A stretch of 18,357 nt of DNA from Caldilineae bacterium (lineage in GTDB: Bacteria > Chloroflexota > Anaerolineae > J102): NCBI GenBank assembly GCA_011176555.1, contig DUEF01000010.1:1-18357 (forward strand), written 5' to 3'. The position numbers and the translations under genes were made by a program. Positions 7,267-14,007 of this stretch are shown here, one piece after another. Under the pieces are notes generated by a model that made no database searches, was not told where the DNA came from, and worked only from the letters and a program-made list of their open reading frames with translations. Each line of letters opens with the position of its first letter. Within the stretch, counting starts at the first letter, position 1.

Positions 7267-8684
7267 TGGAAGTGTGTATTTTGGCAACCCTTTTTTCCCG
7301 ACAGAAGAAAAAACAATCGAACATCCTCTGGCTCGATCTCGGCGATCTCGGCGACCTCGTGCATCCAGGCGGCCCCCACGAGCAGTGGCAGGATCACGGC
7401 CTGGGCCTGCTGCGCACGATTTTGCATCAGAACGGCATCCTCACCGATATCGCCTCGACCCGCGCTGTGACTTCCTGGGAGCAACTGGCGACGCAACTCC
7501 AGGGCTACGACATGTTGATCATGAACGTGCGCAGTTACACCTTTCCCGTGGCCCTGAAATCCGCCCGACTCTTCAAACAGATCAATCCCACCGGCCTGGT
7601 GCTGACGGGCGGCATGCACGCCACCGTGGCCCCGGACGAAATGGAAGCAATCGAAGCGTTCGACAAGATCTGCATGGGGCCAGGCGAAAACGTGATCGTC
7701 GATCTGGTCAGAGACCCCGCCAGTTTCCCGCGGCTATTTGCGGGCGAGGGCGCCAAATCGATGGGCGAGTGGCCGATGATCGACCGCGAGCTGTGGCCCC
7801 AGCCGGTCGGTTGGCGCATGAAACGCAAGTGGAAATGGCGCTGGCCGATGGAACCGGAGTGTGGGTGGGGGCCCGGCCCGGTGGCGACCATCCTCACCAG
7901 CCGCGTGTGCCCCTGGCAATGCGTGTTCTGCAACGAGAGTTCTTACATCGCCAACATGGGCCGCAAACCGGTGGATCAGGTCATCGATGAACTGAATTTC
8001 CTGGATCGCAAGTACGGCGTGGGCTCGGTGGTGATCCACGATTCCATGTTCTTCCAAAATCCCACGTGGTTGAAGGAGTGGCTGGAGAAGTACCCGCGCA
8101 AAACCAAAGGTTGGACGTATTGGGCGGCCGGGCGTTCCGACACCGTGCGGCAGTGGCCCGATCTGTTCGAGGCCCTGGTGAAAGAGACCAACTGGCGCAC
8201 GATTTCCATCGGTTTCGAGTCGGGTAGCGACCGCATCCTCAAATTGCTCAACAAGGAAGTGACCGAGGAGGACAACTTCTTCACCATCGATCTAGTGAAC
8301 CGCATTGGTGACGAGTTGGAAGCGCAGGGCGAAACCCCGCCCATCTTCTGGTCCAATATCATGTTGGGCATCCCCGGCGAAAGCCGCGAGGACGCGTTCA
8401 AAACCATGCGCATGATGAAACGGATGAAGCGAGTGATGCCCTCCATCGCTTTCTACGCCCCCTATCCCGGCTCCGCCCTGGGCTACCAGTTGATCGCAGA
8501 AGGCAAGAGCCTGATGTCGAAGGACAACTACCATCGTTTCCCCGGCGATGAAAAGGTCAAGGGTATTGACTACCAGTTCTTCCGCGATTTGCTGGCCGGC
8601 AAGTACGACGACGAGATCAACAAAGGCCTGAGCGACAGCGTGCGCGGCGCGGAACTCTATGAAGGAGCACTTGTAAAGGCATAG
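7266..8684 (+). CDS. B12-binding-domain radical SAM protein (first of three)
   Basis: The protein has 472 residues. The N-terminal third (about 20-150) resembles a Rossmann-like cobalamin-binding domain with TGGMHATVAPDE (114-125) and no DxHxxG motif, as is usual for B12 radical SAM enzymes. The radical SAM cluster motif is CPWQCVFC (C215, C219, C222). Further core motifs include IGFESGSDRIL (315-325) and MLGIPGESREDA (366-377). Such enzymes catalyse methylations at unactivated carbon or phosphorus and also rearrangements; here the substrate is unknown. A strongly basic and aromatic patch, KRKWKWRWP (186-194), lies just before the SAM domain. The start is set at 7266 because the earlier frame only overlaps the FkbM gene. 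The stop codon is TAG. Confidence 0.92.
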   Translation: MEVCILATLFSRQKKKQSNILWLDLGDLGDLVHPGGPHEQWQDHGLGLLRTILHQNGILTDIASTRAVTSWEQLATQLQGYDMLIMNVRSYTFPVALKSARLFKQINPTGLVLTGGMHATVAPDEMEAIEAFDKICMGPGENVIVDLVRDPASFPRLFAGEGAKSMGEWPMIDRELWPQPVGWRMKRKWKWRWPMEPECGWGPGPVATILTSRVCPWQCVFCNESSYIANMGRKPVDQVIDELNFLDRKYGVGSVVIHDSMFFQNPTWLKEWLEKYPRKTKGWTYWAAGRSDTVRQWPDLFEALVKETNWRTISIGFESGSDRILKLLNKEVTEEDNFFTIDLVNRIGDELEAQGETPPIFWSNIMLGIPGESREDAFKTMRMMKRMKRVMPSIAFYAPYPGSALGYQLIAEGKSLMSKDNYHRFPGDEKVKGIDYQFFRDLLAGKYDDEINKGLSDSVRGAELYEGALVKA

Positions 8685-8687
8685 CAA

Positions 8688-8776
8688 CGTATTGCGTGAT
8701 GCGTATTGCGTGTTGGGCCCTCGGCGGAACGAGCGCTTTTCGACGCAAAGAAACGCACCACGCACCACGCACCACG
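8688..8776. repeat. Heptamer-based inverted repeat element, copy A
   Basis: The left arm (8688-8712) is built from heptamers of the type CGTATTG and CGTGATG. The right arm (8754-8776) is built from CACGCAC-type heptamers (CGCACCACGCACCACG and one further unit). The right arm is the imperfect reverse complement of the left, with two mismatches per heptamer. A second copy lies at 9023-9084. It sits between the first and second B12 radical SAM genes and directly precedes the small ORF. Its function is unknown. Confidence 0.65.
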
Positions 8777-8821
8777 ATCATGAGCAGCTTCAGCAATCCC
8801 CACTACATGTAGCTTTTCGAG

Positions 8822-8986
8822 ATGACCAACGGCAAGCAAAAACTTGCTTACGGCGAATCTCCCGAAGACGCGCTCGAAATCCTTCGTATTCGCCTGTCCG
8901 ACGCGGAAATGGCGGAGATCATCCCGGATCAATACATCAAAATCAAACAACGCGAGTTGCACAAATACGTGCAGAATTTGGGGTAG
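8822..8986 (+). CDS. Small protein of 54 residues; frame continues upstream across an in-frame TAG (possible broken 68-residue gene)
   Basis: The ATG at 8822 opens 54 codons ending YVQNLG, with ordinary-looking protein composition (LAYGESPEDALEILRIRLSD, about residues 8-27). The same frame also runs upstream to an ATG at 8780 (MSSFSNPHYM), interrupted only by TAG at 8810-8812, after which LFEM continues without a break. This suggests a 68-codon gene with an amber codon at position 11, perhaps a TAC or TAT (Tyr) mutated to TAG, or a readthrough site. I do not recognise the family. It lacks a clear ribosome binding site, and it lies between two copies of a heptamer repeat and between two radical SAM genes. 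It could be a small regulatory or partner protein, a peptide substrate, or a decaying gene. Confidence 0.5.
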   Translation: MTNGKQKLAYGESPEDALEILRIRLSDAEMAEIIPDQYIKIKQRELHKYVQNLG

Positions 8987-9022
8987 AAGAAAGTTTCAGT
9001 CCTCAACAATCTCCTCGTGAGA

Positions 9023-9084
9023 CGTGTTGCGTGTTCCGTTGGAATCGGTTCCTTCGTGTCACGCACCACGCACCACGCACCACG
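9023..9084. repeat. Heptamer-based inverted repeat element, copy B
   Basis: The right arm (9060-9084) consists of three CACGCAC-type heptamers plus CACG and is nearly identical to that of copy A. The shorter left arm CGTGTTGCGTGT (9023-9034) is its imperfect reverse complement. The central part differs from copy A. Copy B ends seven bases before the ATG of the second B12 radical SAM gene, so it forms most of that gene's immediate leader and may influence its translation. Confidence 0.62.
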
Positions 9085-9091
9085 AAAATAC

Positions 9092-10507
9092 ATGACCATT
9101 CGTAAAGTCTACCTCATCCAACCTGGCCGCGACGGCGCTAAGTTCGGCAAAGCGACCATGGCCCCCTACACGCTCATGCGCCTGGCCTCGCTGGCGCCGG
9201 ACGATGTCGCTGTCGAGATCATCGACGAAGACCTGCGGTCGGTTCCATTCGAGGAGATGGGAGCCAACGATCTGGTCGGAATCACCGCCAAGACGCTGCA
9301 GGTGGATCGGGCGCGGTGGATCACCGAACGAGCGCAAGCGCGGGGCGCCAAAGTCGTGATCGGCGGCACGCACGCCACGCTGGCCCCTGACGAAGTGGCA
9401 TCCTGGGCCGATAGCATTGCCGTAGGCGAAGCCTACCGCACCTGGCCGCAGATGATCGCCGATTTCGACCGCGGCGAGCTAAAACCCCGTTACGTGGATG
9501 AAGAATGGACGAATCTCGACCATTTGCCTGTGCTCTCCGAGCGGGTGCTGGCCCAGGTGGACGAAAACCGCAATTACTGGACGCCGTACATGGAGATCAC
9601 CCGCGGCTGTCCCCGCAATTGCACCTTCTGCACGGCGATTCGGGTCTCCGGTCGGGTGATGCGATACAGGCCGGTGGACCAGGTGGTGGCCGAGATAGAA
9701 CGACGTCGCATCAAACGCTTCTTCCTCACCGACGACAATTTCGGCCTGGCCTTCCGCCTGAACCCCGATTACATCGAGAAACTATTCAAGGAACTACGCA
9801 AGTTGCCGCTGGCCGGTTGGACCGCACAGGCAGAGCAGTTGGTGGCCGATCATCCCGACCTGCTGAAATTGGCCCGAGAAGCGCATCTGGACAAGCTCTT
9901 CATCGGTTTCGAGAGCGCCAATCCCGATAACCGCTCAGAGTTGGGCGGCAAGGCCAAGGGCAACATCGTGCGTTACCGCCAGGTCATCGACCGCATTCAC
10001 GCGGCCGGCATTGGCGTGGTTGGGCTATTCGTCTTCGGCTTCGATGGCGATCCGCCCGACATCTTCCAGAGCACCTACGATTTCATCCGCCGCAGCGAAC
10101 TGGACGGCGTCAGCATCACCATTCTCACGCCGTACGTGGGCACGCCGCAACGGGCGACGTGGATCGCGGAAAATCGTCTGATCCCCAATGTGCCGTGGTC
10201 GTTGTACGACACCAACCATGTCACTTACTACCCGGCGCAGATGTCGCCCGAGCAGTTGGCGCGGGGCTACGATTGGCTGGCCCGCAAGCTGTACGGCTGG
10301 CCGAACATCGCGGCCAGCGGCCTGCGCAATTTGTTGCGTCAGCCCGTGCGGGATTGGCCGCGCAAGGCCTTCGCCAGTTTCAGCACCAACTACGGCTACC
10401 GCCTGGAGTGCTCGCACCGCGATTGGGTTCCCACCGCGGATGGCGTTGGTCAGGCCGTGCCCGGCAACACCCGCAAAGGCGTGGTTTCGGTCATGCAGCC
10501 AAGCTAA
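9092..10507 (+). CDS. B12-binding-domain radical SAM protein (second of three)
   Basis: The protein has 471 residues starting MTIRKVYLIQPG. The N-terminal cobalamin-binding-type domain (about 1-135) contains IGGTHATLAPDE (90-101), closely parallel to the same motif in the first B12 radical SAM protein and again without DxHxxG. The radical SAM cluster motif is CPRNCTFC (C173, C177, C180). Later core motifs include FLTDDNFGLAF, FIGFESANPDN and LFVFGFDGDPPD. The C-terminus (about 400-471) is rich in Trp and Arg. The start is set after the CACGCAC repeat, because the longer frame from 9017 translates the repeat itself. The substrate is unknown; methylation or another radical transformation of a glycan, lipid or natural product is possible. 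Confidence 0.92.
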   Translation: MTIRKVYLIQPGRDGAKFGKATMAPYTLMRLASLAPDDVAVEIIDEDLRSVPFEEMGANDLVGITAKTLQVDRARWITERAQARGAKVVIGGTHATLAPDEVASWADSIAVGEAYRTWPQMIADFDRGELKPRYVDEEWTNLDHLPVLSERVLAQVDENRNYWTPYMEITRGCPRNCTFCTAIRVSGRVMRYRPVDQVVAEIERRRIKRFFLTDDNFGLAFRLNPDYIEKLFKELRKLPLAGWTAQAEQLVADHPDLLKLAREAHLDKLFIGFESANPDNRSELGGKAKGNIVRYRQVIDRIHAAGIGVVGLFVFGFDGDPPDIFQSTYDFIRRSELDGVSITILTPYVGTPQRATWIAENRLIPNVPWSLYDTNHVTYYPAQMSPEQLARGYDWLARKLYGWPNIAASGLRNLLRQPVRDWPRKAFASFSTNYGYRLECSHRDWVPTADGVGQAVPGNTRKGVVSVMQPS

Positions 10508-10529
10508 ACTACTTGAAAAAACATAATCC

Positions 10530-10557
10530 TTGACAAGTATTTACCCCTGGATATAAT
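10530..10557 (+). promoter_or_regulatory. Consensus promoter of the vapBC-type operon, leaderless spacing
   Basis: TTGACA (10530-10535) and TATAAT (10552-10557) are both perfect consensus hexamers with a 16-base spacer. Only seven bases separate the -10 from the ATG at 10565, so transcription would begin at or next to the start codon. The spacing is the same as at polX. The antitoxin may autoregulate this promoter, but no clear palindromic operator stands out. Confidence 0.85.
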
Positions 10558-10564
10558 TAAATCC

Positions 10565-10825
10565 ATGATTACTACAGTCACCGGAAAAAATCAGATTACC
10601 ATTCCCGCAAAACTGGTAAGACGCCTGAATATTCGATCAGGAACACGGATCGATTGGTCATTAGGAGAAGACGACGAATTGATCGCCAAACCGTTGCCCA
10701 GCCGTGGCAGTCTAGCGCGTCAAGCAGCCGGTATGGGGCGAGATTGGCTAACGGCGGATGATGATCCCATCGCCGAATTGCTTGCGGAGCGTGTGCAAGA
10801 TGACGAAAACGAGGGGCTCGCATGA
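10565..10825 (+). CDS. AbrB/MazE-type antitoxin (VapB-like)
   Basis: The protein has 86 residues. Residues 1-45 match the swapped-hairpin AbrB/SpoVT DNA-binding fold (TTVTGKNQITIPAKLVRRLN, then SGTRIDWSL). The acidic C-terminus (about 60-86) is the expected toxin-binding tail. The gene overlaps the PIN-domain gene by four bases (ATGA), the typical antitoxin-first layout. Antitoxins of this class bind and inhibit the partner RNase and repress their own promoter. The pair looks more AT-rich than the flanking radical SAM genes and has its own promoter, consistent with later acquisition. Confidence 0.9.
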   Translation: MITTVTGKNQITIPAKLVRRLNIRSGTRIDWSLGEDDELIAKPLPSRGSLARQAAGMGRDWLTADDDPIAELLAERVQDDENEGLA

Positions 10826-11226
10826 GCTATTTGCTCGATTCATCGGCGTGGTTGGCCCATTTATTCGGTGAACCGGGCGTGGATGAAGTCAATCAACTAT
10901 TCAGTGATAATCACAATACGGTCAGTATTTCCGTTCTCTCTCTGCCAGAGATTTACGCGCGCCTAAATGCTTTGGGGCGACAAGAACAATGGCCAACTGT
11001 GTGGGGAATCTACGCAGAGTTGTTCACGAAAGTTATTCCCGTCGATGAAAAGATAGCACATCAGGCGATTATCCTTCGTGCCGCCTCCCCAAAACGACTT
11101 CCAACGATTGACGGCCTGATCGCAGCCACGTCCAGTGTTTATCAGTTGACACTTGTGCATCGCGATCCGCATTTTACCACCATCCCGTCCGGAAACTTGC
11201 GACAGATCCAGTTGCCCGATAAATGA
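10822..11226 (+). CDS. vapC: PIN-domain ribonuclease toxin (VapC-like)
   Basis: This 134-residue protein has the PIN-domain length and acidic active-site pattern: D6 in LLDSSAW, E43 in LPEIYA, D97 in TIDGLIAA and D115 in HRDPHF. These coordinate the metal ions for RNA cleavage in VapC toxins, which usually cut tRNA or rRNA. All four residues are present, so the toxin is probably active. The four-base overlap with the AbrB-type antitoxin gene upstream supports a functional toxin-antitoxin pair. It sits between two B12 radical SAM genes and splits the cluster transcriptionally. The 75 bases downstream show no clear terminator. Confidence 0.92.
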   Translation: MSYLLDSSAWLAHLFGEPGVDEVNQLFSDNHNTVSISVLSLPEIYARLNALGRQEQWPTVWGIYAELFTKVIPVDEKIAHQAIILRAASPKRLPTIDGLIAATSSVYQLTLVHRDPHFTTIPSGNLRQIQLPDK

Positions 11227-11301
11227 GACGCACGATCCTGCTGATAATCTTAGCCGTCGCCACACACGAGTCCACAATAATCTGAGAGCTATATCCACCC
11301 T

Positions 11302-12771
11302 ATGCGAATTATCTTAGCAAGTCCCGAGGCCAAAGTCTGGTCTTCCCGAAAACATATCCCCCTCGGCCTGGGTTATCTGGCCGCGGTTCTGCGCGAAGCA
11401 GGGCACGATGTCCTGATCTACGACGCGGCCATCGAGGACGCGCCCGTCACCGCCTACCTCGATGCGGCGGAAGCGGAGGGCAGACCCTACGAACTGGTCG
11501 GCATCACCGCCACCACGCCGTTGATCAACGACGCCTGGGAGATGGCGAGCCTGGTCAAAAAGCGCGGGCTCACCACCATTCTCGGCGGCCCCCACCTCAC
11601 GATTATGCCCGCCGAGTCGCTTGGCCCCGAGCATCCTTATGTGGACTACACCTTCAAGGGCGAGGCCGAGCATGGCATCGTCGAGTTTGTCGATGCGCTG
11701 GAGCGAGGAGAGAGGCCGGAGGACAGAGACATTCCCGGGCTCAACTACCGGCGCAACGGCGAGATCGTCGTCTCTCCCATCTCGCCAATAATCGAAGACC
11801 TGGACTCGTTGCCCTTCCCCGCCCATGATCTCTTCAAAATCGACCAATACACCAACCTCCAACCCCTGACCGATGGCCTGGACCCGCACGCCCGCTCTTT
11901 CACCATCCTCACCAGCCGCGGTTGCCCCTACAAATGCACCTTTTGCTCGAAACCGGTGACGGGCAACACCTGGCGTGGCCGCAGCGTCGAAAACGTGGTA
12001 GCCGAGTGGCGTTGGCTGGTGGAAGGCCTGCACGCCACCGAAATCGGCGTCACCGACGACATCTGGAATCTGAAACTGCCCCGCGCCAAGGCGCTCTGCC
12101 GCCGTCTGGCGGAGGAAAACCTGAACACGGTCGAGTGGACGACGGTGCACGGCATGAAGGTCAACCATGCTGACCCCGAGCTGTTCCAACTGATGAAAGC
12201 GGCCGGCGCCAAGCGCGTCGGTTTCGGCGTGGAAAGTGGCGATCCCTGGATGCTGCGCCACGTCATCCGCAAAGCCCAGACCCTGGATCAGGTGCGAAAC
12301 GCCTTCCGCTGGGCCAAGGCGGCGGATTTGCAGACCATGGGCTTCTTCATCTACGGCATGCCCGGCGATACGGAGGAAACGATGGAGGCCACCACCCAAC
12401 TGGCGCTGGAACTGGACCCCGATCTGGCCAATTTCATGCTGGCCGGCCCCTTCCCCGGCACCGCCATGTGGGATGTGATCATGGAGCAGGGCGAGGTGTT
12501 CGCCAAAGACTGGAGCGACTTGGCTATCCATGACCAAAAGGCCCGTTTCACCATCCACGACGGCCAGTATGACCCGGATTTGGTGTTGCGAAAATGGCGG
12601 GAAGCCTATCGCCGCTTCTATCTCTACCGCCCCAAACGCCTGTGGCAGAAGGCGACCGACAAAAGTTTGTGGATGAATCTGCCCGAAACCATCGCCAACG
12701 CCCGCCGTTTCTTCCTGGGCAGCAAAGAGCAGGCGGTTGAAGCCAGGCAGTCGCAAAAGGCGACCGTTTAG
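11302..12771 (+). CDS. B12-binding-domain radical SAM protein (third of three)
   Basis: The protein has 489 residues. The N-terminus MRIILASPEAKVW, HIPLGLGYLAAVLREAGHDV (18-37) and ILGGPHLTIMPAE (93-105) are typical of the cobalamin-binding domain of B12 radical SAM proteins. The radical SAM motif is CPYKCTFC (C208, C212, C215), preceded by ILTSRG. Core motifs VGFGVESGDPWM and GFFIYGMPGDTEETM follow, and the final 90 residues are basic and aromatic (YRRFYLYRPKRLWQK). The domain order equals that of the two upstream paralogues, but sequence identity looks modest, so these are not recent duplicates. The substrate is unknown. Eight bases separate it from the glycosyltransferase gene, so the two are probably co-transcribed. 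No good ribosome binding site precedes the ATG. Confidence 0.92.
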   Translation: MRIILASPEAKVWSSRKHIPLGLGYLAAVLREAGHDVLIYDAAIEDAPVTAYLDAAEAEGRPYELVGITATTPLINDAWEMASLVKKRGLTTILGGPHLTIMPAESLGPEHPYVDYTFKGEAEHGIVEFVDALERGERPEDRDIPGLNYRRNGEIVVSPISPIIEDLDSLPFPAHDLFKIDQYTNLQPLTDGLDPHARSFTILTSRGCPYKCTFCSKPVTGNTWRGRSVENVVAEWRWLVEGLHATEIGVTDDIWNLKLPRAKALCRRLAEENLNTVEWTTVHGMKVNHADPELFQLMKAAGAKRVGFGVESGDPWMLRHVIRKAQTLDQVRNAFRWAKAADLQTMGFFIYGMPGDTEETMEATTQLALELDPDLANFMLAGPFPGTAMWDVIMEQGEVFAKDWSDLAIHDQKARFTIHDGQYDPDLVLRKWREAYRRFYLYRPKRLWQKATDKSLWMNLPETIANARRFFLGSKEQAVEARQSQKATV

Positions 12772-12779
12772 ACTCCGCC

Positions 12780-13949
12780 ATGCTCTCCGGTTGCGACATC
12801 GTCTGCTTTTCGGCCAATCGTTGGAACGATATCTGGCGCAACAGACACCAGATCATGTCCCGGATGGCGCGGCGCAACCGCGTTCTCTTTGTCGAACCCA
12901 GCCTGTATCTGTCCCAACTGAGCGCAAATCTCAAGCAACAGGGCCCCGGCGTTTTGCAGGGCTCTCGTCTTTATTCGCCCCTGGAAAATCTCTGGGTGTA
13001 CCAGTGGCCCGAGTATGCGCCGCAATCGGGGCGAGCGCCCTTGCGTCAGGCCACTTTCGCCTTGCGCAAGCGTAGCTTGCAGCACGCGTTGCAGCACCTG
13101 GGCATGTCCAACCCCATCCTCTGGATTTTCCTCTACAATCTGGGCGAGATGATCGGCCACCTGGACGAACGCCTGGTGATTTATCACGCGGTGGATGAAT
13201 ACTCAGCTTATAGCCCCAAACATGACAACCCCGGTCGCGTCCAGGTCATCAAGCGCATGGAGGCGGAGGTGATGGAGCGCTCCGACCTGGTGTTCGTGGT
13301 TTCGCCAGCGCTGTACGAAAGTAAAAAACATCTGCACCCGCACGTCGTACTGGTTCCCAACGGCGTGGATTACGACCTGTTTTCCGACCCTCGTTTCGAC
13401 GATGAACGCCCTGCCGATCTGGCGGGCGTCTCGCATCCGCTTCTTATTTTCGCGGGCGTCATCAACGAAAAAATCGACCTGCAACTCCTGCTGGCAGTGG
13501 CCAGACAGCGCCCGCAATGGCAGTTGGCGCTGGTGGGGCCAGTGCTTTTACGGCAGGGAACAGAGACGGTGGTCGAGTTACAGAAACAAGTGAACGTGCA
13601 TTGGCTGGGGAGCAAGCGCGTCGAAGAACTCCCGGCCTACATGCACGCGGCCGATGTCTGTCTGATGCCGTATCAACTGAATGAGTGGACGCGCAACATC
13701 AGCCCGCTCAAGCTGTACGAGTACCTGGCTACTGGCGTTCCCATCGTTTCCACCGACATCCCGGCGGTGGAGGAATTTGCAGACGTGGTCTGGCGCGGCT
13801 CTGGCCCCGACGGCTTCATCGCCGCCATCGCGCAGGCCCTGGCCGCGGATTCTCCCGAGCGCCGCCGTCGCCAACAGATGCTGGCGAAAGACCATTCCTG
13901 GGATCAGCGCGTCGAGGCCCTTTCCGCAGCCATCGAACAGCGCTTGTAA
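12780..13949 (+). CDS. GT4-type glycosyltransferase (GT-B fold)
   Basis: This 389-residue protein has the length and late motifs of GT-B family 4 enzymes: PNGVDYDLF (193-201), LIFAGVINEKID (222-233), the WLGSKRVEELPAYMHAADVC region (275-294), and the donor-binding stretch SPLKLYEYLATGVPIVST (308-325). These enzymes transfer a sugar from a nucleotide-sugar donor to glycan or lipid acceptors at the inner membrane face or in the cytosol. The N-terminal half (FSANRWNDIWRNRHQIMSR, 10-28) resembles teichuronic-acid/TuaH-like family members. It has no membrane segment that I can see. It directly follows a B12 radical SAM gene and precedes a SPASM radical SAM gene, which links the locus to glycan or glycolipid synthesis. 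Confidence 0.88.
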   Translation: MLSGCDIVCFSANRWNDIWRNRHQIMSRMARRNRVLFVEPSLYLSQLSANLKQQGPGVLQGSRLYSPLENLWVYQWPEYAPQSGRAPLRQATFALRKRSLQHALQHLGMSNPILWIFLYNLGEMIGHLDERLVIYHAVDEYSAYSPKHDNPGRVQVIKRMEAEVMERSDLVFVVSPALYESKKHLHPHVVLVPNGVDYDLFSDPRFDDERPADLAGVSHPLLIFAGVINEKIDLQLLLAVARQRPQWQLALVGPVLLRQGTETVVELQKQVNVHWLGSKRVEELPAYMHAADVCLMPYQLNEWTRNISPLKLYEYLATGVPIVSTDIPAVEEFADVVWRGSGPDGFIAAIAQALAADSPERRRRQQMLAKDHSWDQRVEALSAAIEQRL

Positions 13950-14007
13950 GCCTGGATTGCGAAACGCCGTCCCCCCTTCTTGACCCTCTCCCCCCCTTCA
14001 CGTTCCT

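Noticed and set aside
8810..8812. TAG as a pyrrolysine codon or genome-wide recoding
   Set aside because: TAG ends the neighbouring radical SAM gene at 8684 and other genes normally, and no pyl genes are in the window, so recoding is unlikely; a local mutation or downstream start is simpler.
8688..9084. CRISPR array suggested by repeated CACGCAC units
   Set aside because: The units are contiguous 7-mers without spacers, and only two clusters occur. No cas genes are present.
9017..9091. Start of the second B12 radical SAM protein at 9017
   Set aside because: The extra 25 residues are translated from the CACGCAC repeat element (THHAPRK-like), and the ATG at 9092 gives the expected domain start.
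11314..12756. A 480-codon open frame on the minus strand
   Set aside because: It is antisense to the third B12 radical SAM gene, whose frame has clear cluster and core motifs. The antisense translation is low-complexity and His/Gly/Gln-rich, as expected from GC-rich codon mirroring.
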